Assembly (NCBI RefSeq): GCF_000264945.2
Contig: NZ_CP013070.1
Location: 1-64,000 of the forward strand
Length of the DNA: 64,000 nt
Origin: Sphingobium indicum B90A
GTDB lineage: Bacteria > Pseudomonadota > Alphaproteobacteria > Sphingomonadales > Sphingomonadaceae
Direction of reading: 5' to 3'
Positions within the stretch are counted from its first letter, which is position 1; every line of letters starts with the position of its first letter. This document shows positions 26,478 through 35,605 of the stretch, one piece after another. Below the pieces are notes generated by a model. The model was not told where the DNA came from. It was given only the letters and a program-made list of their open reading frames with translations, and did no database searches. The position numbers and the translations under genes are program-made.

Positions 26478-28058
26478 CTAGGAGAAATCCGGGCATTTCG
26501 GGTTCAAAGGCGTCGGCTCACGTGGCGTGACGCGGCGATAGAGGTAGAGCCAAGGCATTGGTTTTTCTTCGCGATAATTATGCGCCAGATAGGAGCGAAT
26601 ATCCGAGCGGCGGAGGAAAAAACCTCGAACGTCGAAGCTGGGAGGCTGATAAATGTAATTGGGCCGACGTTCGAAAAGAATTAGAGCGGGCGAGGAGCAG
26701 CGGATTTCCAAGGCTGCTTCTTCTTGTATTCGCTTTGCCAGGGCGCGAAGCGGCGCAGGATTGGGGCCGCTGACCTCACCATGTGCTATCGCTGGTATCA
26801 TCCAGTATGCATAGAGCCGTGATGGCCAGGAAAGTCCATGATCTCCGACCGTAGGCCATCCCCACATGGGTTCGCCGGACGCAATGAAGACGGGACTTCC
26901 CTTGGGAAGCGTTGCCAAAATTGGATCGATCTCGTCTCTGAAATAGTTGAGATAGGGACCGATCTTGACGGACATCAATATGGGTAGGCTTAGCATGAAA
27001 AGTCCTACGCTCATCGGTATCAGCCGGCGCATATCGGCCATTCCCAATCGTACACCAAGAGCCAGAGCAGCAGCGCCAGTCACAGGCACGCTGTGATAAA
27101 GCCATCCCTTACGCTGCAGAACGTATGCGGCGCCAAAGCCGATGGCGACGATCAGCAGGGTGGAGACCAATGGGTTCGCCTTCTTTCCAAACGCACCACC
27201 GTAGGTCAGGAAGAAGGCGGCTATGAAGGCCCAAACCACGGTCCAAGGCCGCAGCAGCACCATCCTCCATGATGATTCGAAGCCATGATAGGCCGTCTGG
27301 ACCATTGGCAAATTATCGGTGAAAAACGCAGGGGCAAAGACGATCACTGCAGCACCATAAGCCACGGCAAGCACCGCCAGCATGGTGGTTTCCGGGCGGA
27401 TGATCCGCCACTGTACTGGGTTGCGCGCGATCAGCCACAATTCCAGCATGATTGGAACGGTCACGAAATAATGCTTCAGCGCAAATCCGTAGGCGGCTGC
27501 CATGCCCACGAGCAGTGCCAATGTTTTTGGTACGCCTTCTCCTGTTGATCGGCGTGAAATCAATGCCGCGTAGGCAACAGAGCTGATCAGCGCGATATGT
27601 TCGCGCTGACCGAAATCATAAAGCGGCCCGACCACGATCAGCCAGAATGACAGGATCATCAACGCCAGTCGTGCAACCGGGGACCTAAAGGTTGATAGAT
27701 GCCCGACCATCAGGGCGGACAGGGCTCCAACAGCGATGACGCCGACAACCAGCAGGCGCAGAGGCGGCATGGATAGCCATGCCGCAGCATAACGCATGGG
27801 AACGGCCGACCAGAACCAGAGTGGTGGGTTAATTTCCCAAATATCGCGATAAAGCACCGCGCCATGCATGAGCTGCCGCGCGATCCAGAACTGCCAAACG
27901 ACATCGTGGGTCAAGGGAATGTCGTAGAGCGTCGTCAGCGCGGCAAGCGTGGCCATGCCAAGCAGCAACTCAGGGAGGTAACGCATTGCGACCTTGTAGG
28001 CCCGGCTTCGGTTGCTTCGTCCCTCCAGATCAGACCGGTTTAACAAGGTTCCCCGCAT
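26478..28058 (-). CDS. polytopic membrane protein, GT-C-like
   Basis: 526 residues (or 502 if translation starts at M-R-Y-L-P-E-L-L-L). About 11-12 membrane segments. The first loop carries I-P-L-T-H-D-V-V-W-Q-F-W and then D-I-W-E-I-N-P-P-L-W-F-W, which matches the D-x-W(x)-N-P-P block of ArnT/PMT-type glycosyltransferases. It follows the GT39-like gene by 8 bases, so the two are co-transcribed. It likely moves a sugar from a polyprenyl phosphate to a periplasmic acceptor. Confidence 0.65.
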   Translation of the reverse strand: MRGTLLNRSDLEGRSNRSRAYKVAMRYLPELLLGMATLAALTTLYDIPLTHDVVWQFWIARQLMHGAVLYRDIWEINPPLWFWSAVPMRYAAAWLSMPPLRLLVVGVIAVGALSALMVGHLSTFRSPVARLALMILSFWLIVVGPLYDFGQREHIALISSVAYAALISRRSTGEGVPKTLALLVGMAAAYGFALKHYFVTVPIMLELWLIARNPVQWRIIRPETTMLAVLAVAYGAAVIVFAPAFFTDNLPMVQTAYHGFESSWRMVLLRPWTVVWAFIAAFFLTYGGAFGKKANPLVSTLLIVAIGFGAAYVLQRKGWLYHSVPVTGAAALALGVRLGMADMRRLIPMSVGLFMLSLPILMSVKIGPYLNYFRDEIDPILATLPKGSPVFIASGEPMWGWPTVGDHGLSWPSRLYAYWMIPAIAHGEVSGPNPAPLRALAKRIQEEAALEIRCSSPALILFERRPNYIYQPPSFDVRGFFLRRSDIRSYLAHNYREEKPMPWLYLYRRVTPREPTPLNPKCPDFS

Positions 28059-28066
28059 TGGATTTC

Positions 28067-29575
28067 TCAGGCGCCTTCAAGGCTTGCGATACAGCCGTCC
28101 TGTTCAACCACGATTTTTGCGGCCCTCGCCCTGAGGAGCGATGCGGTCGACGCATCGCAGGTCGCGACGATCACGCCAGGGGAGGCTGAAGCGAGTGCCT
28201 TGAGGTCGCCGGTCTGCGTGACCACTCGTCCATTTTCGCGCGCGACCATCAGATAGAAGCGTAACTCAGGCGCATAATGCGGATCGTCGGGGATGTTCCA
28301 GCCAGGTTCAATCGCCATCACCGGCGCGCGCTGGTTGGAGAGCGCATCCAGAAGGGCACCGTATCGTGCGCGCGGATAATGTTCGCGGTCGAACAACAGC
28401 GTTCGGTCGACATCGACTGCCCGCACAACTCCCACTGTGAGCAGCGATGTGGCAACAAGCGTTGCAAGCCGCAGCCTGTAGCGCGGCAGCGTCCCCAATT
28501 TCACCTGCGCACGCAGGCGAACCAGGATGGCGTGGATTGCAAGAGCGGATGCGATAGCTACGAACGGGTAAGCGGAGAGATAATAGTGGGTGAGTTTGGT
28601 GCTGGTCATCGTGACGACAACAAGCTGGGCGAAGGCGATGCACAAGGAAAAGGCCAGGGCGAGGCGCACCCGGCTCCGTGCAAGCGGAAGGATGAGCGGG
28701 GACAGCAATCCCGCTACGCCAAGGCTGAATAGCCCGGTGATGAACGTGGTTTCGATATAATACCAAGGCGGGCCATCATGATCGTCCAGCGCCTCGTTGA
28801 AGCGGCCGCTGACATCGTTGTAGATCATGGCGTGCAGATAGCCAGGATCGGCCCGCTCGCGTAGGACGAGGAATAGCAAAACCGGAGCAACGGCAAGGAT
28901 TGCGCCAATCAGATAATGCACATTGCCTAAAACTCTGGACCAGCGGCGTGTGATCGTGAGGTACAGCAATAGTCCGGCGCCTGGAATTCCTCCTGCCATT
29001 CCCTTCGTCATCAGCGCACCTGCCCCCAGCGCGCCGGCGAGCAGCAGCCAGCGTAGCGGTGGATGCGACCTATGCACCGCGAAAAAAAGCAGCATCATGT
29101 AACCGGTAGTGAAGAAAGTGAGCAGCGCGTCGTAATCAGCGGTTCGCGCGCCATGCTCACCGAAAAAAGCGACGCTGGCTGCAAGGGTAATGCCGCCAAA
29201 GGCTGCGATCGCCGCCGAAGACGTGATTCGGTAGAGGAAAAGCATCACCAGCAAGACCGTACCGAGTGAACTGACGAGAGACGGAAGCCGAAGCGCGAAC
29301 TCGGTGGTCCCGAACAATGACATGCTGCCTGTCATCAACCAGATGAGCAGCGGCGGTTTGGTGTTCCAAAGATCCTGATGATAGTCATAGGTCGTCACCA
29401 GCCCGATGCCGTTATGGCGCATCTCCATGGCGTTGATGACAATTCGCCCCTCATCCCAGATGATGATCGGTATGGGTTTGCCGACAAGGTATAGCAGTAT
29501 TGCAAATGCCGCGATCACCGCGGCTAAAAGCCGGACATTCCAGAACCGATTATCCCCGATCCCGCTTGCGATCAT
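28067..29575 (-). CDS. ArnT-like (GT39/PMT_2) glycosyltransferase
   Basis: 502 residues, 11-12 membrane segments. I-I-I-W-D-E-G-R-I-V-I-N-A is the D-E motif of the first periplasmic loop; D-L-W-N-T-K-P-P-L-L-I-W is the K-P-P block that defines the PMT_2 family. S-K-L-T-H-Y-Y-L-S-A-Y-P appears as T-S-T-K-L-T-H-Y-Y-L-S-A-Y-P, also diagnostic. Known members transfer aminoarabinose, mannose or other sugars from undecaprenyl phosphate. The acceptor is unknown here. Confidence 0.82.
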   Translation of the reverse strand: MIASGIGDNRFWNVRLLAAVIAAFAILLYLVGKPIPIIIWDEGRIVINAMEMRHNGIGLVTTYDYHQDLWNTKPPLLIWLMTGSMSLFGTTEFALRLPSLVSSLGTVLLVMLFLYRITSSAAIAAFGGITLAASVAFFGEHGARTADYDALLTFFTTGYMMLLFFAVHRSHPPLRWLLLAGALGAGALMTKGMAGGIPGAGLLLYLTITRRWSRVLGNVHYLIGAILAVAPVLLFLVLRERADPGYLHAMIYNDVSGRFNEALDDHDGPPWYYIETTFITGLFSLGVAGLLSPLILPLARSRVRLALAFSLCIAFAQLVVVTMTSTKLTHYYLSAYPFVAIASALAIHAILVRLRAQVKLGTLPRYRLRLATLVATSLLTVGVVRAVDVDRTLLFDREHYPRARYGALLDALSNQRAPVMAIEPGWNIPDDPHYAPELRFYLMVARENGRVVTQTGDLKALASASPGVIVATCDASTASLLRARAAKIVVEQDGCIASLEGA

Positions 29576-29668
29576 TACCCTTGTTTCCCGTATAGCTGTT
29601 CAGCGGACGAAATAGATCGATAAAGTGAAGATCACGCTAACCACTTGAACCAAGCGCATGACATGGAA

Positions 29669-30562
29669 TCAAGCAGATTGCGGGCTGAGGTTTGGAAAAC
29701 TTGAGCGCGTGGGCCACCGAAGGATCGGCACACTGGTTGCGGCCCAAATCGACAACAATCCGATGGCGCATCCTGCCAAAACGTCAGAGAGATAATGTGC
29801 GCCGCTGATGAAGGTCGAGAGGATTATGGCGACGTTGATCAGCAGGCCGGGCCAGCGCAGGAATCGGATGCTTTTGCTTGCCCAAATGAACAGAACAGCA
29901 GCAGCCGAATGGAAGCTGGGAAACTGTACCAGTCCGCCCCAGACTTTTGAAATATCTTGAGTTTCACCCTTCTGAAGCTGGGTGATCCATTCTCCGAAAT
30001 GCCACTGCCAGGGCCATTCCTCTCCTATGTTCGGCACAATGCCCTGCGGTATGCCGTAATAGACATATGGCCCTTCCGCCGCGGCAAACGGGAAAATCGC
30101 CGCGGTTGCCAAGAGGGCGAAAATATAGGCCGTGATGTAGGGCCACAGCATCTCGGGGCGCCAAAGACACAATGCAACGGGAAGCAATAAAAACTGAGGT
30201 TGAAATGACGAATATGCAGTCTCGGAAATCGGCACAATCCAAGGATGGGCCAGGTAGAAATCAAAAATGACCCTCCAATCAAACCCAAGCATCGCGTCGA
30301 TCCTGATTAACTGGACATCGACAAATCGACCGCTGACGGAGGCGAGCATGATGATCGTAGCAGCGCTCAGCGCTGCCGCGATGGCAGGAACGGTACAAGC
30401 CTCCAGAAAAAGTGCGACCCTGTCATGCCGATAGCGCCGCGCGAGCGCACCGCAGCCCGCTATCGCGCACGCCGAACCAAATGACCAGTAAAGCGATATG
30501 TCGCTCGCGATGAAGTCGCTCAACGCAAAGATGGACAGCCACGATAAGCACCAGATGAACAA
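29669..30562 (-). CDS. PAP2 superfamily membrane phosphatase
   Basis: 297 residues, six or more membrane helices. The conserved phosphatase motifs appear as F-P-S-F-H-S-A-A-A-V-L-F (motif 2, catalytic His) and S-G-A-H-Y-L-S-D-V-L-A-G (motif 3, S-x-x-H-Y-x-x-D). The first motif (K-x6-R-P) is not clear, as in the AUR1/inositol-phosphoceramide-synthase-like branch. In this module it could recycle polyprenyl phosphate or move a phosphosugar group. Confidence 0.78.
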   Translation of the reverse strand: MFIWCLSWLSIFALSDFIASDISLYWSFGSACAIAGCGALARRYRHDRVALFLEACTVPAIAAALSAATIIMLASVSGRFVDVQLIRIDAMLGFDWRVIFDFYLAHPWIVPISETAYSSFQPQFLLLPVALCLWRPEMLWPYITAYIFALLATAAIFPFAAAEGPYVYYGIPQGIVPNIGEEWPWQWHFGEWITQLQKGETQDISKVWGGLVQFPSFHSAAAVLFIWASKSIRFLRWPGLLINVAIILSTFISGAHYLSDVLAGCAIGLLSIWAATSVPILRWPTRSSFPNLSPQSA

Positions 30563-30769
30563 GAGCGAATAGGCGAGGCGTGATTGCGGATCGAGCGCAG
30601 CCTGCGTTTCATTGCGCTGGCACGGTTACTGAGCCGCTCCATAGCTACAATAATCAAATTGATCCCCTTTTATCTTCGCAACATCTCCGGCACATGCCTC
30701 AGAAAAATAAGGAGTTTATTAATTATGAGGATTTTAATCAAGAGGTGCGGGGTTAACCGCGCTCGTCAA

Positions 30770-31613
30770 CGGCTGACAGCACGCCGGGGGCGATCTCCGT
30801 GCCGTTGAAGCAGTACGGGCCGATCGAACGCGCGGTGATCGAGACCGGGCGGATGACACCATCGATCGCCCTGGGCCTTCGCGAGTTGGGCGTTGCAATC
30901 GTCTGCATCGACGCGCGTCAGGCGCATCAAAGCCTGAAGCGATGAAGGCGAACAAGACAGATTCGCATGATGCGGCCGGGTTAGCCCAGTTGGCGCGAAC
31001 AGGCTTTTACAAGGAGGTGCATGTCAAATCGCCGGCGGCGCATGATCCCCATCCATCCGCTCCGCGCCTCAACACGGAACCCCATCAATCAGACATCATG
31101 CCGTTTGTGAATCCTGAATGTCGATCCGGCCTAGGTGAAGCAGTCGCATCGCTGCTCCGCGCCCGCGAGGGCCTTGTCGCCGAGATCGGACAGATGGACC
31201 GTCAGTTGAAGGAGATCTGTGCCGCTTCGCCAGTCTGCCAGGCCCTGATGAGCATCCCGGGTGTAGGCGTGCAAACCTCAACCGCGTTCGCCGCAGCCGT
31301 CGATGACGCAAGCCGGTTCAAGCGGTCACGGACGGCCGGTGCCTACTTCGGGTTGGTTCCCCGGCGGCACCAATCGGGCGAATTTGACTGGACGGGCCGG
31401 ATCGCCAAACAGGGCGACGGTACCGTTCGCAAGCTGCTCTATGAAGCGGCCAACTCGATCCTGACACGCATCAAGCAGAGCTTCGCGCTGAAAAGCTGGG
31501 CGCTCAAGATCGCGAAACGGCGCGGCCTCAGAAAAGCCAGGGTCGCTCTCGCCCGCCGCTTGGCTGTCATCATGCACGCCATGTTACGCGATGGCACTTT
31601 GTTCGAGGCGTGA
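30770..31613 (+). pseudogene. IS110 family transposase, degraded
   Basis: The DEDD domain is readable as V-I-E-T-G-R-M ... C-I-D-A-R-Q-A-H-Q-S-L-K, then a frame change to K-A-N-K-T-D-S-H-D-A-A-G-L-A-Q-L-A-R-T-G. A scrambled stretch follows (~31040-31110), then the C-terminal domain L-M-S-I-P-G-V-G-V-Q-T, G-A-Y-F-G-L-V-P-R-R-H-Q-S-G and L-Y-E-A-A-N-S-I-L-T-R. The 5' end, at least one frameshift and a central deletion make it inactive. About 250 bp of non-coding sequence that follows (31614-31863) is probably the element's tail; I see no gene there. Confidence 0.8.
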
Positions 31614-31863
31614 GATAGGATAGAACCAGTTCGCCAGCGGTGATGCTCTCGAGCTGACCCTAAGGCGGTGTCCCGGGAGGGAACGCGGGGACGGACGATC
31701 TGCGAAGGTGATCAGATGGGCTCCAAGCCCGCTTCGAGTCAATTAAACGTCCGGCCTTGCGAGACCCGATACAGCACCACTGACCTCGGTCGGCGAGTGC
31801 GGACAGATCCTTGAAACCCTCAAGGCACAACCGCTGAGCAACTGCAAATTACAGAGCCTGATC

Positions 31864-32430
31864 CTAGCGAACCGCAGCGGCATCGAGAAAGCGAGGATCG
31901 GCCCCGAACCAGCCACCGATCACCCGGCCGCCTTCGAGGAGGCGCTTGCCTTGCGCCGTCATGTGGATGCGTCCCTGTTCAACGCGGATGTTGCCCGACA
32001 AGCTCTGCTCCTCGATGCGCCGTTCGATCTGCTGCATGTCGCCCACATATTCGCGAGTGTAGACCTGCTCCAGCGCCGCCCGGTCAAGCAGCCCGTCCTC
32101 TCGTTCGATGCGGGCGAGCAGGAACATGGTGACTGACCTGTCGAACGTCACGGGAAACACGATCAGGAAACTGATGTTGAATGCCAGTGACAGCGCCATC
32201 GCCCCGACGATGGTGGAAAGGTCGAGCCAAGCTGCGCGGCGACCGACGATCGCCAGTAACAGCGCCAGCAGTGGAGCGGTGACCGCCGCCGCCGCGATTC
32301 CTCGGTAGAAGAGGATTGGCATGCCGCTGAAGACCGGCGAAACGATGAGGGCGAGATACAGGAGGAACCCCAACAGCAGCGCGCCGGAATAGGCGAGGGC
32401 GAGGTGTGTGAGGCGGAGTGCTATCGTCAT
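31864..32430 (-). CDS. small membrane protein, four helices
   Basis: 188 residues from M-T-I-A-L-R-L-T-H-L-A. This ATG overlaps the stop of the upstream gene (ATGA), so I prefer it to a longer start. Four hydrophobic segments fill the first ~110 residues, followed by a soluble tail with E-Y-V-G-D-M-Q-Q-I-E-R-R-I-E-E-Q and M-T-A-Q-G-K-R-L-L-E. The tail pattern suggests a winged-helix-like fold, but the family is not recognised. Coupled translation with the large GT-C-like protein suggests a helper. Confidence 0.6.
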   Translation of the reverse strand: MTIALRLTHLALAYSGALLLGFLLYLALIVSPVFSGMPILFYRGIAAAAVTAPLLALLLAIVGRRAAWLDLSTIVGAMALSLAFNISFLIVFPVTFDRSVTMFLLARIEREDGLLDRAALEQVYTREYVGDMQQIERRIEEQSLSGNIRVEQGRIHMTAQGKRLLEGGRVIGGWFGADPRFLDAAAVR

Positions 32431-34394
32431 GGAGCTATATCCTTGACCGAGACGAGGCAAGCTGATGGCTGACGGTAGAGGCAGCGCAGACCTGCTGGCG
32501 GACCGCCTGAGCTTTTCCACAGCGGATCGGAAGACGCGAACATGAGATAATCCACACCAGCATTCCGGGCGCGGCGGACCATGTCCGCGGCAGGCAGGGC
32601 CTGGATGTAGATCGGTTTCAGCATCGCGATCCGCGCGGCCACGTCGGCGGCAGGCGCGCCGAACAGGTTCGCGTCCCGATCGGCGACCCCGGTGCGGTGC
32701 GTGCCGTACAAGCCAAAATCGAACATGCGCCGGTGGAGCGCCGGGTTATGTTGGATGATGGCCGACGTTGGCAAGTGAAGGGTCGCCCATTCATAGACGG
32801 CGCGCTGATCGTCATCATCTGCGCGGGCCGCGATCAGATCGCCGTCGCTGGTCGCCATATAAGGGGGACGAATGAAACGCAGTCCCACGATGTCCCAAAG
32901 CACAGCGGCAATCCCCAGGGCGAGCAGGGCCTTGACGCTCCATCGAGTGTCGCGCAGACGCTTGACAGGTCCCTGTAGCGCTGCTGCGGTCCAAAGGATG
33001 GCGGCGAATTGCACGAACCATATCGACCTCCAAGCCAGGTCGTTGTTGAGGATCGTCGACTTGAGAAAGGTCGCCACGGCCAAGGCGCACAGAGCGCTCG
33101 CCAGCAGCAGGCGCGACATGGCGGTCGGCGCCGGCCGGTCACGCATTCCCCACCAGCTGATCGTTCCCCAGGCGAAAATCCCGAATTCAATGCCATAATT
33201 GAGCGGCAGAAGAGCAGCGTTAAGCAGGTTCCACCATCCACCTTCCGGCATCAGCACAGTGAAGGCGCGCACAGTCACGCCCACCGGAAAGCCGCTGTCA
33301 TGCCGGAAGTGGAGCAGGTCGCATATCTGGAGCGCCGAAGCGACCAGCGCGGCGGTGCCCGCGAGTGTGAGCCAGGGTTCGCGACGCCACAGCGAGATCG
33401 CTCCCCAGATGACCAGCACCGGCGCGATCGTGAGCATGACCCAAACCGAAGAGCCAAAGCAGGTGGCTACGGCAAGGCCGGCCATCAAGGAAAGCAGCGC
33501 GGCTCGCCTGCCCCGCAGAGCCTGCGCGCGTACCAGCAGCAGCAAGCCGACCCACGCTGCTATCATGGCGGTCAGATGATGCGGTACGCCGATCGCCGAA
33601 TACACCGCGAAGCCGACCGTCGTGTTCCACCAATCACTTTGCGCATCGACCACGCCTGTCGCTGTGAACCGCAGCGCCATCATGATAAGGTCGGCGCCGG
33701 AAACGAAGCAGAACAGGGTCACAAGGCCCATGAAGACGCGCTCGCGCCCCGTGCGCACCAGTCCCGCTTCTCGCGCGACGCACCACAGCGCTGCGGGCAG
33801 TGCAAGGCCTGCCCAGAAGAGCGATGCGGTAAAGGCCATGCGGGGGCTGACGAACAGCGCGCTCGTCCATTCGATCGCGGCGGACCAGAGGTAGTAATAG
33901 TAATAATAGCCAACGCCGCCAGGTCGCGCGAAGAAGGGGTCTTGAAAGGGCAGGCCGTCGCGCACGATCGCGTGGGTTGTGGCAGCATGCTTGACCAGGT
34001 CGATATAGAGCAGCGACTGGTTCAGCTTCCCGGCGATCGGGAAATCGACCGAATCGAATATGACGATGAACAGCCATAGCAGCACGGCGCCCAAGAGCTG
34101 GCTGGCCATCGGCGGTCGCAAGGTCCTGTGGTCTGCGAGCCCATAAATCGCGAGCAGGCCATGGAAAGTGACCATGGCTGCTAGGCCCAATGCGCGAACG
34201 AGAAGCGCATCGACAGCCGGTAGTACCGCGAAGGCAAGGATCAGTCCCCATGCGATGCGAGTCCAGCCCCGCCCCGTTTCAAGGCCCGCCCGCGTCAGGA
34301 TACGCGCAAACCCCAGGCCGGGGAGAAGGATCAGGCCAAAGCCAAGCACTATGCCCAGCGACAGGCTCGACAGATCGGCGAGAAGGAAAGTCAT
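32427..34394 (-). CDS. large polytopic membrane protein, GT-C-like
   Basis: 655 residues, around 13-14 membrane segments. The first large loop contains L-P-F-Q-D-P-F-F-A-R-P-G-G-V-G and an unusual run of six tyrosines (G-Y-Y-Y-Y-Y-Y-L-W) before S-A-A-I-E. Acid-rich loops and the overall topology resemble GT-C transferases with a soluble C-terminal domain (R-R-A-R-N-A-G-V-D-Y-L-M-F near the end). Overlaps its downstream partner by ATGA. Substrate unknown. Confidence 0.58.
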   Translation of the reverse strand: MTFLLADLSSLSLGIVLGFGLILLPGLGFARILTRAGLETGRGWTRIAWGLILAFAVLPAVDALLVRALGLAAMVTFHGLLAIYGLADHRTLRPPMASQLLGAVLLWLFIVIFDSVDFPIAGKLNQSLLYIDLVKHAATTHAIVRDGLPFQDPFFARPGGVGYYYYYYLWSAAIEWTSALFVSPRMAFTASLFWAGLALPAALWCVAREAGLVRTGRERVFMGLVTLFCFVSGADLIMMALRFTATGVVDAQSDWWNTTVGFAVYSAIGVPHHLTAMIAAWVGLLLLVRAQALRGRRAALLSLMAGLAVATCFGSSVWVMLTIAPVLVIWGAISLWRREPWLTLAGTAALVASALQICDLLHFRHDSGFPVGVTVRAFTVLMPEGGWWNLLNAALLPLNYGIEFGIFAWGTISWWGMRDRPAPTAMSRLLLASALCALAVATFLKSTILNNDLAWRSIWFVQFAAILWTAAALQGPVKRLRDTRWSVKALLALGIAAVLWDIVGLRFIRPPYMATSDGDLIAARADDDDQRAVYEWATLHLPTSAIIQHNPALHRRMFDFGLYGTHRTGVADRDANLFGAPAADVAARIAMLKPIYIQALPAADMVRRARNAGVDYLMFASSDPLWKSSGGPPAGLRCLYRQPSACLVSVKDIAP

Positions 34395-34479
34395 CTAGGA
34401 GAGAAAGGTGCGAGCCATGGTTCCATCGGCCTTAGACATTGATGGTTAACATGCCGCTAATCAGTTGCCGACGCACGTT

Positions 34480-34880
34480 GCGACTTGACCACACTCCCGC
34501 CATGTCCGCCCAGCTCGGCGTGTCCATTACAAGCGGATATGTCAGGTGCGGGCTGGCCGGGCTGACGCGTTCCCAAGCGTCGCCGAAGTCCTAGATATAT
34601 TGGAAGGTCTTACGCCCCGTGTCCGCCAGGACTGGGCGAGAGTGGCCTTACGTGCTTCGAGCGGCCCGTCGAAGCCATATTCGGGATCGGGGATGCCCAA
34701 GCCGGTCTGCCCGAAGCTCATTTCCTATAGGTGAGAGTCCGTTCAGGAGAAGGCGGTCTGGAAGACGGTGTGCAGACGATCGAGCCGGATATTGAGCGGC
34801 ACCTCCAGGGTCCGGCAGACGGTCGGGGTGACATCGTCCAGCGTAATCTTCATCCGCACCACGATGCCGTTGCTCACGCA
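34480..34880 (-). pseudogene. pRiA4b ORF-3-family protein, degraded
   Basis: Readable blocks in order are M-K-I-T-L-D-D-V-T-P, then R-T-L-E-V-P-L-N-I-R-L-D-R-L-H, then (in another frame) G-L-G-I-P-D-P-E-Y-G-F-D-G-P-L-E-A-R-K, then D-T-G-R-K-T-F-Q-Y-I-stop-D-F-G-D-A-W-E. These are the successive signatures of the plasmid pRiA4b ORF-3 family. At least two frame changes and one TAG make it non-functional. The family is common on plasmids and islands; its role is not established. Confidence 0.65.
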
Positions 34881-35223
34881 GCCTTCTCCGGATCGTTGGT
34901 CATCCTTGATGCCTGCTATTTCCAGGAGAGGAAGTCATCGATCCGATTGATCGGGGTGGTTGGGCACCTAGCATCAGCGTGCTTCGGGCGGGTTCACCTT
35001 CATCCCGAAGGCCTGTCAACCGGCGCCCAGCATTGGCCCACCTTTGTTTAGAGCTGGTGGTTATCCTGGTAGTCCATAGGATGGACCCGCGGACGCCGAC
35101 GCGCGTCGTCAGGAGCGCCGGCGGCGGCGTCCGCGGGAGGTACCTGTGGGCCCACCGGGATAACCGCCGGGGATGGGGTCCGGGAAAGGGGTTTTCTCGC
35201 CTCGGCTCCGGTTTTGAACCGCC
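34881..35223. other. gene-free stretch with a strong palindrome
   Basis: No convincing gene. A perfect 13-bp inverted repeat (CCCGCGGACGCCG at 35086-35098, CGGCGTCCGCGGG at 35125-35137, 26-base loop) would form a very stable hairpin. The minus strand around 34930-35000 has a weak transposase-like tail (I-N-R-I-D-D-F-L-S-W-K) that I cannot assign. Confidence 0.4.
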
Positions 35224-35508
35224 ATGACCATGCTGCAAGTGCCGGTCCATCCCGGCGAAATCCTGAATGAATTTTTGGAGGAAATGGGTATTAGCTCTGG
35301 AAAGCTGGCAAAGCATATCCATGTACCTCGCACGCGGATCGAGCGGCTATGTGCTTAGGAGACTTCCGTTACCATTGATACCGCAATGCGGCTGGCGCGG
35401 GCGCTGGGCACGACCGCTGAGTCCTGGCTAAACCTTCAGGCGCATCATGACCCGCTGGTGACGGACGCGGCGGAGATAAAGGAAATAGAGCCGCTGCTTG
35501 CAGCCTGA
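35224..35508 (+). pseudogene. higA: HigA-type antitoxin with an in-frame stop
   Basis: The frame begins V-P-V-H-P-G-E-I-L-N-E-F-L-E-E-M-G-I-S, the HigA/VapI helix-turn-helix start, then K-L-A-K-H-I-H-V-P-R-T-R-I-E-R-L-C-A. A TAG follows where homologues have a Gly (G-E-T-S-V-T), and the frame continues D-T-A-M-R-L-A-R-A-L-G-T-T-A-E-S-W-L-N-L-Q to 35508. The stop splits the DNA-binding domain. No HigB toxin gene is seen next to it, so loss of toxin may have freed the antitoxin to decay. Confidence 0.82.
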
Positions 35509-35605
35509 CCTTTTATCCTGCCGTCCCGAGCGGTTTTTTTCTCAATGTGAAGCGAAAAAGTGGAGCCGGTTCCCGCAGCCGATTCCACCTTTTGGCCCGC
35601 TCCCT

